NCBI GenBank assembly: GCA_025351765.1 | Contig: JANXVH010000106.1 | Location: 1 to 42,859, forward strand | DNA length: 42,859 nt | Reading direction: 5' to 3' | Source: Pedobacter sp. | Lineage (GTDB): Bacteria; Bacteroidota; Bacteroidia; Sphingobacteriales; Sphingobacteriaceae | Shown here: one piece after another, positions 16,656 to 25,160 of the stretch | How the letters are laid out: every line of letters begins with the position of its first letter | Numbering within the stretch: position 1 is the stretch's first letter | The notes under the pieces: model-generated | Database searches by the model: none | What the model was told of the DNA's origin: nothing | What the model saw: the letters and a program-made list of their open reading frames with translations, nothing else | Program-made: the position numbers and the translations under genes

Positions 16656-18368
16656 TTAAGGAACTACAACAATGCCAATGTGGCTGCTATTTCTGCTACC
16701 ATTAAATGGCTCCGTACGTATAGAAAAGATTAGTTTGTAATTACCGGGCAGCCTTGGTGCCTGTATTTGAAAATCCACATCAACTGATTCTTTTGCAGGT
16801 ATTTTAATTTCCTTTGCTGGCAAGTATACTGGCCTAAGCACCCCTATCAATTTGCCTTGTTGTTTATATCCATATTCTATGTAGCATTGGTATTGCTGGT
16901 TTTCATTAGCAAACGAAATTGCTATGTTATATGGATTGCTAATCTTAACCTTAATCAATTTATTACTTCCGGCAACCCATTCTGATTCAATACTTACAGG
17001 ACTTATATCTACTTTTTGGTATAGGCGTACATGATCAAACCAGCTACCATAAAACACACCTTTATCGGTATTGATGGTATCCTGTTTATGGTTACCCTGG
17101 GTGTGCTGAAGCACATAATAGATCCTTTTGTTTCTTAGACTGTCTTCCAGTGGCCAGATGTCGTATTGATTTTTACGATAATTGCGAGAATCATATCCAA
17201 AACCCTTAGTGGTATTGTTGTAAAAATTGTATTTAGAGGGCAATTGAAAGGAATCCAGGAAAACCACTGGGGCATCTCCTGCTTTTGCATGGATGGCTCT
17301 AGCCCAATTCTGTGTTCCAAAGTAATCGCCAATTAAACTAATTCGTTCTAAAACCGGGACAGGCACAATTAGAATAAGCCTCACAATTACAATTAAGATA
17401 ATGTTAGTAATAAACAACCTATTCAACCATTTTGTCATTGTTTTACCTGCCAGATTCAGGTAAGCCAATGACACCATGCATATCATTCCAGGTAATGGCC
17501 AATGCGCCTCTACCCTGCCTTTAAAAGAAGTAATAAAGAAGAAGATAAAAATACCGAAGAAATTAAAGATCAACGCTCGATTAAACACATCACTTGACTT
17601 ATACGCCGCTGCAGAGCGATATAAGTACCAGCCAACAAGGGGCCCGGCCAATGCCAATTGTGCCAAAAGGTATTGGTAGGTAAATTCAAATTGGTATGCA
17701 TCGGCAGAGCGATCAATAATGTGGTAATAGAAAGATGGGTAGTGGTTTTGAACCTGCCACCAGATATGTGGTAAAAATGCACCAAAGGCTATAGCAATAA
17801 CCAGCCAAAAAGATGGCCTCCTAAACAACTTAAAATTGGAAATGACTGTAAAAAAGATGATGAGGATAGCATGGTACTTGCTATAAAATAAGCAAGCTAT
17901 TATCAACGCTAAAATAGCAGCCCATTTATAGCTGTCAACTTTAGCATATTGTTTATAAGCGTAAAAGAAAAGAACTGTAAATAAAAATAGTGGCGCATCC
18001 GGCGTAGTAATAAATCCATATACATGGAAGACCACCACTGATGAAATCAGCAAAATAAACAACCTGATATTTTTAACGTCTTCACTAACTATTTTCCAAA
18101 GCACATATACAGCTAAAGCAGTTGAAACGACAGTAGTTACACGTAAACTCAACGCATTGTGCGCAAAGCTATCACCAATCTTAATAAAGAGCGCTACCAT
18201 AGGTGGATGATCAAAATACCCCCAATCTAAAAACCGGGAGTACATCCAGTAATAGGCTTCATCAGCATGAAGATCCATAAAGGCGGCCTGCACTAAATTC
18301 ATCAATAGCCATATTGCCAAAAAAATGCTAAGGATTTTATCAGTATTGTTCTTTTGTTGTTGCACCAT
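16656..18368 (-). CDS. GT39-type membrane glycosyltransferase (ArnT/PMT-like)
   Basis: A 570-residue polytopic membrane protein with about ten helices in residues 10-360 and a soluble periplasmic C-terminal domain. The first loop has the family motif DLHADEAYYWMYSRFLDWGY then FDHPPM, including the Asp-Glu pair needed for catalysis in ArnT and protein mannosyltransferases. These enzymes move a sugar from a polyprenyl phosphate donor to lipid or protein in the periplasm. Its ATG follows the stop of the GtrA gene with no gap (TAGATG), so the two are coupled; GtrA-type proteins often flip the lipid-linked sugar such enzymes use. The acceptor is unknown. Confidence 0.88.
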   Translation of the reverse strand: MVQQQKNNTDKILSIFLAIWLLMNLVQAAFMDLHADEAYYWMYSRFLDWGYFDHPPMVALFIKIGDSFAHNALSLRVTTVVSTALAVYVLWKIVSEDVKNIRLFILLISSVVVFHVYGFITTPDAPLFLFTVLFFYAYKQYAKVDSYKWAAILALIIACLFYSKYHAILIIFFTVISNFKLFRRPSFWLVIAIAFGAFLPHIWWQVQNHYPSFYYHIIDRSADAYQFEFTYQYLLAQLALAGPLVGWYLYRSAAAYKSSDVFNRALIFNFFGIFIFFFITSFKGRVEAHWPLPGMICMVSLAYLNLAGKTMTKWLNRLFITNIILIVIVRLILIVPVPVLERISLIGDYFGTQNWARAIHAKAGDAPVVFLDSFQLPSKYNFYNNTTKGFGYDSRNYRKNQYDIWPLEDSLRNKRIYYVLQHTQGNHKQDTINTDKGVFYGSWFDHVRLYQKVDISPVSIESEWVAGSNKLIKVKISNPYNIAISFANENQQYQCYIEYGYKQQGKLIGVLRPVYLPAKEIKIPAKESVDVDFQIQAPRLPGNYKLIFSIRTEPFNGSRNSSHIGIVVVP

Positions 18369-18806
18369 CTATCCTGTAAATGTATATAGATAATTTGCAA
18401 AGAAATTCCATAAAGATACCAGCACTATTGCACAACCTTTTGCGAGGTAGAAATTCCACTTTAACCTGTCATTAAGGATATAAATTAAACCATTGCTTAA
18501 TGCCAGTCCAAATAACGACACTACAAAGAATTTACCAAACTGAACCACAGCATTGGGATCGTGGTTATTGAAGGTCCACAAGCGGTTTAATGTAAAATTT
18601 GTGGCAGTAGCCACTACAAAGCCAAAGGAGCTGGAAACATACTTATGGATCTTCAACTTCTCCTTACAAAAGTAGGTGATACCGAAATCTATAATTAGAC
18701 CTGAAAAACCAACAAGTCCGAACTTTAAAAACTTAAGAACGAATGTTTTATTAAGCTCAAGGGTAGCTAATTGAAGCATAGAATAACTTTTTAGCGAAAA
18801 TAACAT
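18369..18806 (-). CDS. GtrA family membrane protein
   Basis: A 145-residue protein with four membrane helices. FLKFGLVGFSGLIIDFGITY and TNFTLNRLWTF are characteristic of GtrA, which helps move polyprenyl-linked sugars across the membrane. It is the first gene of a two-gene unit with the GT39 enzyme. ATG 18806 gives the full frame; ATG 18779 (MLQLATLELNK) is also plausible and would leave room for a promoter in between. Confidence 0.88.
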   Translation of the reverse strand: MLFSLKSYSMLQLATLELNKTFVLKFLKFGLVGFSGLIIDFGITYFCKEKLKIHKYVSSSFGFVVATATNFTLNRLWTFNNHDPNAVVQFGKFFVVSLFGLALSNGLIYILNDRLKWNFYLAKGCAIVLVSLWNFFANYLYTFTG

Positions 18807-18834
18807 ATTAATAACAAAACTCGTTTCCTTTTGC

Positions 18835-18842
18835 TATTTTTG
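18835..18842 (+). promoter_or_regulatory. -7 promoter element for histidine kinase gene
   Basis: TATTTTTG, an exact TAnnTTTG match. It lies inside the longest open frame, so the real start must be downstream; the TTG at 18861 fits with a leader of about 14 bases. Confidence 0.55.
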
Positions 18843-18860
18843 CTTACTAAAATAACCCAA

Positions 18861-20180
18861 TTGCTTAATCTTTTACGATATAAAACGCCTTTAAAGTATT
18901 TCGCTAATTTTAGGGAGGCGTACAGCTATATTAACCTAAAGCAGGTAAAATTCCTCAGTACCGCATTTTTTTTCCTCGCAGTTTCAGTTCGAATTTTTGC
19001 TTATTTAAGTTATAAGGAGATCATTAAGATTCCAAACATTATGGAGTATAATTATAGTAATATATTCCAATTGAGCGGCTCTTCGTTATTCATTATCTTC
19101 AGTTCAGCACTTTTAAAAAGCAAAAAAATGGGTTCCGTTTCCAGAAACCTACTTACGCTGGCATTTACTATTTTTATTTTAAGTAGCACATTTTATGTTA
19201 GTTATATTTATTCCATGCACAATGCTAAAAATACATTAACGGTGTTTCTGCTAGGAATTTTTATAATAAGTACCTTTTTTGCGCTGGAGCTTAAGTACAT
19301 ATTGACTTTATCTGGATTTATTATTTTCCTCTTCTTTTTGGGGATGATTGTGCCCGAACTTACACCTGCAAAACAATTTTTCAACTTTATAGCCTCTGTA
19401 ATATTGTCTTTCACGCTCTACATATCCGCCAGGTATGGTTATTTTTTTAAATCGCAGCACTTTGTACAACTTAGTCAGCTAGAGGAAAAGAATGAGGAAG
19501 TGCAGGAACTTAACCGGCAAAAAAGCGAAATACTTGGTTTTGTAGCGCACGACTTACGCAACCCTTTAAATAATATTGAGGCGCTAAGCAGAATCTTACT
19601 GGAAGATAATGAAGGCAATGAAAATACAGAGATCAAATTGATCTTAAGCTCTTCAAAGCAGGCCAAGGATATTATCAACGATCTAATTGAGGTTATACAG
19701 GTAAAAAAAGTGGCCTTTGAATTGCAGGATATAGATTTGGTGAACTACATCAACAACATCTGCTTAACATGGCAAACCAATGCCGCAGCAAATAGGAAAA
19801 TCAATTTCATTACAAACGAATCTGAATTGTTAACTCTATTAAATCCTTCCAAGTTTGGCCGGGTGATAGACAACCTGATTGGTAATGGCTTAAAATTCTC
19901 TGACAACAGTACTCCTATTGAAGTAGAGTTATCTAGAAACAACATGGGGTGCCAAATTAAAGTGAAGGATTACGGCATAGGTATTCCTGAAAACCTGAAG
20001 TATATGTTGTTCGACCAGTTCTCTAAAGCTGGAAGGTCTGGTTTAAATGGCGAAAAGTCGATCGGTCTTGGATTACATATTTCTAAAGATATAGTGGAGC
20101 AGCATGGCGGCACGCTTACCATAGAAACCGAAGAAAACAAAGGCTCTACCTTCATAATTTCTATGCCTTTGGCCAGTTAA
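18861..20180 (+). CDS. Membrane sensor histidine kinase
   Basis: About 439 residues from a TTG at 18861; the longer frame from 18831 would contain the promoter, and the first in-frame ATG is past the first membrane helix. Six hydrophobic segments occupy roughly residues 30-190, with little periplasmic sequence, so sensing is probably in or at the membrane. A short coiled linker (QLSQLEEKNEEVQELNRQKS) leads to the HisKA box with His230 in FVAHDLRNPLNN, then a HATPase_c domain with N, G1 and G2 boxes (NLIGNGLKF, KDYGIGIPE, GLGLHISKDIVEQHGG). No response regulator is adjacent, so the partner is elsewhere. The stop overlaps the convergent helicase gene by four bases. Confidence 0.88.
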   Translation: MLNLLRYKTPLKYFANFREAYSYINLKQVKFLSTAFFFLAVSVRIFAYLSYKEIIKIPNIMEYNYSNIFQLSGSSLFIIFSSALLKSKKMGSVSRNLLTLAFTIFILSSTFYVSYIYSMHNAKNTLTVFLLGIFIISTFFALELKYILTLSGFIIFLFFLGMIVPELTPAKQFFNFIASVILSFTLYISARYGYFFKSQHFVQLSQLEEKNEEVQELNRQKSEILGFVAHDLRNPLNNIEALSRILLEDNEGNENTEIKLILSSSKQAKDIINDLIEVIQVKKVAFELQDIDLVNYINNICLTWQTNAAANRKINFITNESELLTLLNPSKFGRVIDNLIGNGLKFSDNSTPIEVELSRNNMGCQIKVKDYGIGIPENLKYMLFDQFSKAGRSGLNGEKSIGLGLHISKDIVEQHGGTLTIETEENKGSTFIISMPLAS

Positions 20181-21616
20181 AACTCCTCTACCGCTTCAGT
20201 TGCAAATAAATTTGCGGCAAAATTTACCAGAAACAATTCTTTCTTGGCCCGGGTAACCCCAGTATATAACCAGCGAAGAAAATCAAGATCCACCATCTCG
20301 TCAGTCAGATAACCCTGGTCTACAAATACCGCATCCCATTGCCCGCCCTGCGCCTTGTGGCAGGTAACAGCATAAGCAAATTTGATTTGCAAAGCGTTGT
20401 AATAGGGATCTTCTTTTATTGCAGCATAGCGTTCTTTCTTGTTGCCGATGTGCTCATATTCTGTATTTAACTGTTCAAAAAGCTGGTTACTATCTTCAAA
20501 TGAAAGACTGGGTGTTTCACCGGTAAGCGTATCTAGCATCACTTTGCAAGTAATGTTTCCTGCTTCCGGGAAATCAATAAACTCCAGATTTACCTCGCAA
20601 AAACGAAAACCATAACACTCTTCCGTATTTCTTACCCGCGTAACCCTTGCCATATCGCCATTGGCTATAAACGCCGCCGACTCATTTTCAGGTAACCAGA
20701 AGTAGTTGTTCTTCACCACCATTACCTGATCTCCGCCGGTGAGCTCTTCATCTCTGTAAAGCAGCCTTGACCTGATTTGCTGGTTGTATACATTGGCAGC
20801 TTTGTTAGATCGGCACACCACCAGTGTATGCTCTATATCAAATTTTCGATAAGCATACTCTAACCCTTCAACCAGCTTTAGTCCAGTCATTCTAAAAATA
20901 TCCTTGTAAGACTTAGTGAGGAATTTTGGAAGTGGCACCTCATCTTCCTCCTGCTGATGGTTATTTATGATCTCCCTAAGCATAGTGGCATTAGCGAGTA
21001 TACCCGATTCCTTTTCCTGCCGCACTACCTGCGTAAGTTCAACCTCGGCAACCTTCAATCCAAATTTAGCGGCAATGAGTTTACCATTAAGCGCCGGACT
21101 ATCAACACTACCCACCGGGGGCAACTGAGCCGTATCGCCTACAAAGATAATTCCGCAGTTTTTACCATTGTAAGCATACTGCATCAAGTCTTTTAGAAAG
21201 GAGGAGCCAGATTTGGCATTCCATTCGTCAGCTATCATTGATGCTTCATCTACTATAAAAAGAGTATATTCTGCCAGGTTGGGTGCCAAAAGGAATGACA
21301 TCTCAGTTGATACCGCCGTTTTTTTTCTATAAATCTTTTTATGGATGGTCAATGCCTTCCTGCCGGTATAATTGCTCATCACTTTAGCCGCACGCCCCGT
21401 TGGTGCCAGTAAAATACTGCTGTAACCAAATTTTGAGAGTGACTTAACCAAGGCGCCTACTGAAGTTGTTTTACCCGTTCCCGCATAGCCACGCAAAATG
21501 AAGCATTGCCGGTCTAGCGGGCGCAACAGGAACAATGCCATTTCCCTGCAAAAGAGCAATTGTTCTGATGTAGGGCTAAATTGATAAGATTGTGCAATTA
21601 AGGAGGCTTTGTCCAT
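20177..21616 (-). CDS. RecD-like / UvrD-C type DNA helicase (AAA ATPase)
   Basis: A 479-residue superfamily 1B helicase. Motif I is GYAGTGKTTSVGALV (about 44-58), motif II is LFIVDEASMIAD, motif III GIIFVGDTAQLPPVG, and the C-terminal half carries the SH3-like GGDQVMVVKNNYFW segment and motif VI region YAVTCHKAQGGQWDAVFV with WLYTGVTRAKKELFLV. It resembles RecD/RecD2 but without the long N-terminal part, a common stand-alone form in Bacteroidota. It probably unwinds DNA 5' to 3' in repair; the biological role is inferred. It is convergent with the histidine kinase gene and divergent from the DUF3822 gene. Confidence 0.88.
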   Translation of the reverse strand: MDKASLIAQSYQFSPTSEQLLFCREMALFLLRPLDRQCFILRGYAGTGKTTSVGALVKSLSKFGYSSILLAPTGRAAKVMSNYTGRKALTIHKKIYRKKTAVSTEMSFLLAPNLAEYTLFIVDEASMIADEWNAKSGSSFLKDLMQYAYNGKNCGIIFVGDTAQLPPVGSVDSPALNGKLIAAKFGLKVAEVELTQVVRQEKESGILANATMLREIINNHQQEEDEVPLPKFLTKSYKDIFRMTGLKLVEGLEYAYRKFDIEHTLVVCRSNKAANVYNQQIRSRLLYRDEELTGGDQVMVVKNNYFWLPENESAAFIANGDMARVTRVRNTEECYGFRFCEVNLEFIDFPEAGNITCKVMLDTLTGETPSLSFEDSNQLFEQLNTEYEHIGNKKERYAAIKEDPYYNALQIKFAYAVTCHKAQGGQWDAVFVDQGYLTDEMVDLDFLRWLYTGVTRAKKELFLVNFAANLFATEAVEEF

Positions 21617-21655
21617 TTATCAAATATGCGATGCTGTGGTTATAGAAAAAAGGAT

Positions 21656-21663
21656 TATTTTTG
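21656..21663 (+). promoter_or_regulatory. -7 promoter element for DUF3822-rsmD
   Basis: TATTTTTG, an exact TAnnTTTG match ending six bases before the ATG at 21669. Transcription would begin at or next to the start codon, giving a leaderless mRNA. Confidence 0.6.
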
Positions 21664-21668
21664 TGAAT

Positions 21669-22499
21669 ATGAACAGCAAAAATAGCATATTATTAGTTGA
21701 TCCTGAATTTGACCCTGCTGCGGCTATCGGCTGTTCACTTTTAGTAAAGGTTACGGCAGACAGCTATTCTTATGCTATCATAGACAAATCCGGCGGAAAG
21801 CTAAGCGCCCTGTACGATCATCAGGAATGCCCGGATCCCTTAAACGAGTTGGCCGGGCGAATTAAAAGCGACAACTATTTGTCCATTCCATTTCAGGATG
21901 TAAAGGCCTCTGTTTATACTCAAAATACCATTGCAGTTCCTGCAGAATTTGTCAATGAGCAGGACTTTAATCAATATGCCAAGTTCTTTTCCACAACTCA
22001 GTCTGATAAATTGTATTCACATAAGTCGGATATCTACGGCTTTACTTCCATTTTTAATATAGACAGCACAGCTGAAAAAATATTAAGCGAAGCTTTTCCT
22101 GACTGCAAAATTTTTGATCATTCCATCCCATTGCTTTGTTTAAATAAACAACAGGAACACAGCACGATATTATTGGATTTTACCGTTGGTTTTTTAAACA
22201 CTACCTACACCTTAGCGGGAAATCTAATATTTCAGCAAAGCTTTGAAATTAGTAATAATGATGAATTTAACTATTACCTGCTCTTGATGATCAAACAATT
22301 GCATATAGATAGCGCATCTATAACCGTAATGGTGAGCGGCATTATCCACAACCAAGACAGGCGCTTCGAAATATTGAGCAAATATTTTAATAAAATTGAA
22401 TTTAATGTGCCACATCGGGAAGATTTAAACTTAGATTTATTAGAAGACATGCCCAACCATTATTATAGTACCTTGCTTGCAGTAGACCTATGCGTATAA
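21669..22499 (+). CDS. DUF3822 family protein
   Basis: A 276-residue cytoplasmic protein starting MNSKNSILLVDPEFDP. The open frame extends 20 codons upstream, but that part spans the promoter element and is not family-like. DUF3822 proteins are found in Bacteroidota and have an actin/ASKHA-like look (strands such as STILLDFTVGFLNTTYTLAG, then ITVMVSGII); function is not established. Its end overlaps rsmD by 10 bases, a conserved pairing in this phylum, suggesting a role linked to ribosome or RNA modification, but that is only context. Confidence 0.82.
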   Translation: MNSKNSILLVDPEFDPAAAIGCSLLVKVTADSYSYAIIDKSGGKLSALYDHQECPDPLNELAGRIKSDNYLSIPFQDVKASVYTQNTIAVPAEFVNEQDFNQYAKFFSTTQSDKLYSHKSDIYGFTSIFNIDSTAEKILSEAFPDCKIFDHSIPLLCLNKQQEHSTILLDFTVGFLNTTYTLAGNLIFQQSFEISNNDEFNYYLLLMIKQLHIDSASITVMVSGIIHNQDRRFEILSKYFNKIEFNVPHREDLNLDLLEDMPNHYYSTLLAVDLCV

Positions 22500-23032
22500 T
22501 TGGCGGCAGATTAAAAGGGATTCGGTTTAATGCACCAGAAAACCTGCCAGTTAGACCAACTACTGATATGGCAAAGGAAGCATTGTTTAATATCCTTTAC
22601 AATACATACGATTTTGACAATTGTTCTGTGCTCGACTTATTTTGTGGCACCGGCAACATTAGCTTTGAATTTGCTTCAAGAGGCATTAAGGACGTTACTG
22701 CTGTAGACAAACATTCGGGCTGTATTTACTGGGTTAAATCAGTGATCGAGAAATATCAGCTTAACGAAATTGACGTAGAAAAAGCAGATGTTTTTAAGTT
22801 TCTGACAAAGCCAGATCAACAGTACCAGATTATTTTTGCTGATCCTCCGTACGATTTACCAACCATTCCGCTTATTCCACAGTTGGTGATAAATAACAAC
22901 TTTCTTGCAGACAATGGCATACTGATTGTAGAGCATCCTTCCTTACTAAAATTAAACGCACAACCTGGCTTTAAAGAAACCCGGAGGTACGGAAATTCGT
23001 CGTTCAGCTTTTTTGAGCCGGTAAAACCATAA
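22490..23032 (+). CDS. rsmD: 16S rRNA (guanine(966)-N(2))-methyltransferase RsmD
   Basis: A 180-residue Rossmann methyltransferase. It begins MRIIGGRLKGIRFNAPE and has the conserved RPTTDMAKEALFNIL, the SAM-binding LDLFCGTGNISFE (about 46-58) and the catalytic ADPPYDLP motif (about 121-128). It methylates G966 of 16S rRNA during small-subunit assembly. The start overlaps the DUF3822 stop (ATGCGTATAA), so translation is coupled. Confidence 0.93.
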   Translation: MRIIGGRLKGIRFNAPENLPVRPTTDMAKEALFNILYNTYDFDNCSVLDLFCGTGNISFEFASRGIKDVTAVDKHSGCIYWVKSVIEKYQLNEIDVEKADVFKFLTKPDQQYQIIFADPPYDLPTIPLIPQLVINNNFLADNGILIVEHPSLLKLNAQPGFKETRRYGNSSFSFFEPVKP

Positions 23033-23052
23033 CGTTCAAAACCTGCAACAAC

Positions 23053-23083
23053 TTGAGCTATAGAAAACAAATTAGTATCTTTC
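23053..23083 (+). promoter_or_regulatory. Promoter for coaD
   Basis: TTG at 23053-23055 and TATCTTTC at 23076-23083 are separated by 20 bases, close to Bacteroidota -33/-7 spacing, with one mismatch in the -7 box. The box ends four bases before the ATG, again implying a leaderless transcript. Confidence 0.5.
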
Positions 23084-23087
23084 CATT

Positions 23088-23549
23088 ATGAAAATAGCCC
23101 TCTTTCCTGGTTCGTTTGACCCGATAACAATTGCCCATGTTGATATTCTTAAACGTGCTTTGCCCTTGTTTGATAAGGTTATTGTAGGAATAGGATTAAA
23201 CAGTGCAAAACAGGGATTTTTAAGTGCAGCGCAGCGACAAAACATTGTTAATGCTGTATTTGATGAATATAAGCAGGTTGATATTCAGTTGTATGAGGGC
23301 TTAACGGTAGATTTCTGCAGGAAAATAGGCGCACAATTTATGATCCGTGGTGTTCGCTCTGTAGGCGATTTTGAATATGAGAAAGCAATTGCCCAGATTA
23401 ACCAGACTTTAATGCCAGAAATGGAAACCATCATATTACTGAGCAAACCGGAATACTCTGCCATCAGCTCTACTATTGTTAGAGATATATTGAGGTATGG
23501 AGGAAACGTGAGCGCTTTCCTGCCTGCACAGGCATTGCCTTTTTTATAG
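23088..23549 (+). CDS. coaD: Phosphopantetheine adenylyltransferase CoaD
   Basis: A 153-residue enzyme of coenzyme A synthesis that joins 4'-phosphopantetheine and ATP to give dephospho-CoA. The nucleotidyltransferase start ALFPGSFDPITIAHVDIL is clear, as are the RGVRSVGDFEYEKAIAQINQ substrate segment and the ISSTIVRDI motif. One oddity: the usual T-x-G-H motif reads TIAH, with Ala for Gly, which should be tolerated structurally. It is convergent with the NUDIX gene and overlaps it by six bases. Confidence 0.93.
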   Translation: MKIALFPGSFDPITIAHVDILKRALPLFDKVIVGIGLNSAKQGFLSAAQRQNIVNAVFDEYKQVDIQLYEGLTVDFCRKIGAQFMIRGVRSVGDFEYEKAIAQINQTLMPEMETIILLSKPEYSAISSTIVRDILRYGGNVSAFLPAQALPFL

Positions 23550-24152
23550 CAGTTTTCCAGCTTCCAGCACCTGTACAATTGAAGGAAATGTATTTTTTAA
23601 AACAGGCTTTAATTCATCAGAAGATAGCCATAGTGCTTTTGTGATGCCCTCTTCTTTTTGTGGTATCAATTTAGGTTCTCCTTTTACCGTCATCTTGTAC
23701 CAGTTTGTTTTCTTTAATACCAATTTACTTCCCAGCACATAAACATGATAGGTTTTACAGAGCTTTTTGCCATTACTAAATATTTTTACCCCACACTCTT
23801 CTTCTACCTCGCGTAGACCCGCTTCTTTAATCTTCTCCCCTTTCTCTACCTTACCTTTTGGCAAATCCCACTTTTTGTTCCTAAAGATGAAGAGGTAATT
23901 GCCGTTTGCATTTTCCACCAACCCACCGGCAGCCTTAATCAGCTCGCAACTTTTCCGTATTTTTTTAAATAAATACTCAGGATCTGAATCAACCAGGATG
24001 TAATCGGTAGGCGGTTCCTTAACCAGATTTTTACAGAACGAAGGTAAATTAAAATCTGCCTTATCCAGTTGCTGAATCTTTTTTAGCTGTTTCGGAATAT
24101 TATCCGATATAAAGAGGGTATTCTCGTTGATGTAAATCCTGTAGTTTTTCAT
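23544..24152 (-). CDS. NUDIX hydrolase
   Basis: A 202-residue protein. A Nudix box is present at about residues 113-135: GKVEKGEKIKEAGL then REVEEECGV, matching GX5EX7REUXEEXGU, with the metal-binding glutamates in place. The N-terminal 75 residues (MKNYRIYINENTLFI onward) form an extra domain typical of Bacteroidota NUDIX proteins. Substrate unknown; such enzymes cleave nucleoside diphosphate derivatives. I start at ATG 24152 because the -7 element at 24165-24172 overlaps the longer frame from 24167. Confidence 0.88.
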   Translation of the reverse strand: MKNYRIYINENTLFISDNIPKQLKKIQQLDKADFNLPSFCKNLVKEPPTDYILVDSDPEYLFKKIRKSCELIKAAGGLVENANGNYLFIFRNKKWDLPKGKVEKGEKIKEAGLREVEEECGVKIFSNGKKLCKTYHVYVLGSKLVLKKTNWYKMTVKGEPKLIPQKEEGITKALWLSSDELKPVLKNTFPSIVQVLEAGKLL

Positions 24153-24164
24153 AATATTAACACT

Positions 24165-24172
24165 CAAATATA
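24165..24172 (-). promoter_or_regulatory. -7 promoter element for NUDIX gene
   Basis: TATATTTG on the minus strand, exact consensus, 12 bases before the ATG at 24152. A TTG on the same strand at 24196-24198 is a loosely spaced -33 candidate. Confidence 0.6.
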
Positions 24173-24220
24173 TCTATTTTCTATTATGGAGAACACAAGG
24201 GTATAAAAAAATATAACGGT

Positions 24221-24340
24221 TAGGCCTGGTGCTTGGCTTAGTTGGGTTTTAATAAGGCTTTCCTTGGGTTTGGTTGGGTAAAAGGTACCTTTTACCCAAC
24301 CAAACCCAAGCCAGACCCCAGCAAAGCCTTAACCAGCCTA
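24221..24340. repeat. Large inverted repeat with a 48-bp perfect palindrome
   Basis: Bases 24263-24286 are exactly complementary to 24287-24310, a 48-bp perfect palindrome with no loop, centred on GGTACC. Outside it, 24253-24261 pairs perfectly with 24323-24331 (9 bp), and 24221-24230 pairs with 24332-24340 with one bulge. The arms contain direct repeats of a TTGGGT motif. It lies between two divergent genes, so it is not an ordinary terminator. Identity unknown; a REP/MITE-like palindromic repeat, a cruciform site or a protein-binding site are possible. Confidence 0.9.
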
Positions 24341-24493
24341 GAACGAGACCCCGTCCTATGTCGAATCAATCTATATTATAGAGAAATTAAAAACTACTGA
24401 TTTTCAGTACTTTGAAATAAACCAGTACAATTCGCCAACAATTCACGTATAAACAAGGCATCGCCATTAACATAAATTCTGTATTTTTGGGAC
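24341..24493. other. Upstream region of pyrE, no gene seen
   Basis: Apart from a small dyad (TACTG, five-base spacer, CAGTA near 24395-24410) and the pyrE -7 element at 24482, I see no coding signal or RNA here. The region 24173-24493 as a whole contains no gene. Confidence 0.6.
24482..24489 (+). promoter_or_regulatory. -7 promoter element for pyrE
   Basis: TATTTTTG, exact consensus, ending only four bases before the ATG at 24494. Predicted start of transcription coincides with the start codon, so the mRNA is probably leaderless. Confidence 0.6.
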
Positions 24494-25153
24494 ATGTACA
24501 ATAAAAGTGATATTGAATTAAAGGTTGCTGAATTTTTATTACAGATAAAAGCCATTAAATTACAGCCAAATAACCCGTTTACCTGGGCATCTGGCTGGAA
24601 ATCCCCTATTTATTGTGACAATAGAGTCACGCTTTCTCACCCTTCTGTTAGAACCTACATCAGGCAGAAATTAACGCAGTTGATCCAGGAAGAATTTGGT
24701 TCTGTAGATTTGATTGCCGGCGTAGCTACTGCAGGAATCCCTCAGGGAGCGTTAGTTGCTCAAGAATTGGGATTACCATTTGCTTATGTAAGAGCAAAAG
24801 CTAAAGAGCATGGTACCGGGAGTCTTATAGAAGGTGAAATACATGAAGGCCAGCGTGTAGTTGTTATTGAAGATTTAATATCTACAGGAAAAAGTAGCTT
24901 GCAGGCGGTTGATGCTTTAAGAAATGCAGGACTATCAGTTGCTGGTCTTGTTGCCATCTTTACTTATGGATTTGACCAGGCCGATGAAAATTTCAAAGCT
25001 GCAAAGTGCAGGTATAACACCCTTTCAAATTACAACACATTAATTGAGTATGCCGCAGAACATAGTTTTATTGCACAAAATGATGTTGATCTGCTTACAA
25101 AATGGCGCAGTAACCCTTCAGAATGGGGAAAAGAATTAGAACAATCAAACTAG
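24494..25153 (+). CDS. pyrE: Orotate phosphoribosyltransferase PyrE
   Basis: A 219-residue pyrimidine biosynthesis enzyme that makes OMP from orotate and PRPP. The PRPP-binding motif VVVIEDLISTGKSS is at about 118-131, and NPFTWASGWKSPIYCDNR is the typical N-terminal segment, with AYVRAKAKEHGTGSLIEG the flexible catalytic loop. Length is normal. The predicted promoter overlaps the start, and the SRPBCC gene follows after seven bases, probably in the same transcript. Confidence 0.95.
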   Translation: MYNKSDIELKVAEFLLQIKAIKLQPNNPFTWASGWKSPIYCDNRVTLSHPSVRTYIRQKLTQLIQEEFGSVDLIAGVATAGIPQGALVAQELGLPFAYVRAKAKEHGTGSLIEGEIHEGQRVVVIEDLISTGKSSLQAVDALRNAGLSVAGLVAIFTYGFDQADENFKAAKCRYNTLSNYNTLIEYAAEHSFIAQNDVDLLTKWRSNPSEWGKELEQSN

Positions 25154-25160
25154 AAAACTG

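Noticed and set aside
24263..24310. Palindrome as a transcription terminator
   Set aside because: Both flanking genes point away from it, it has no loop, and no T tract follows either arm in a gene-end context.
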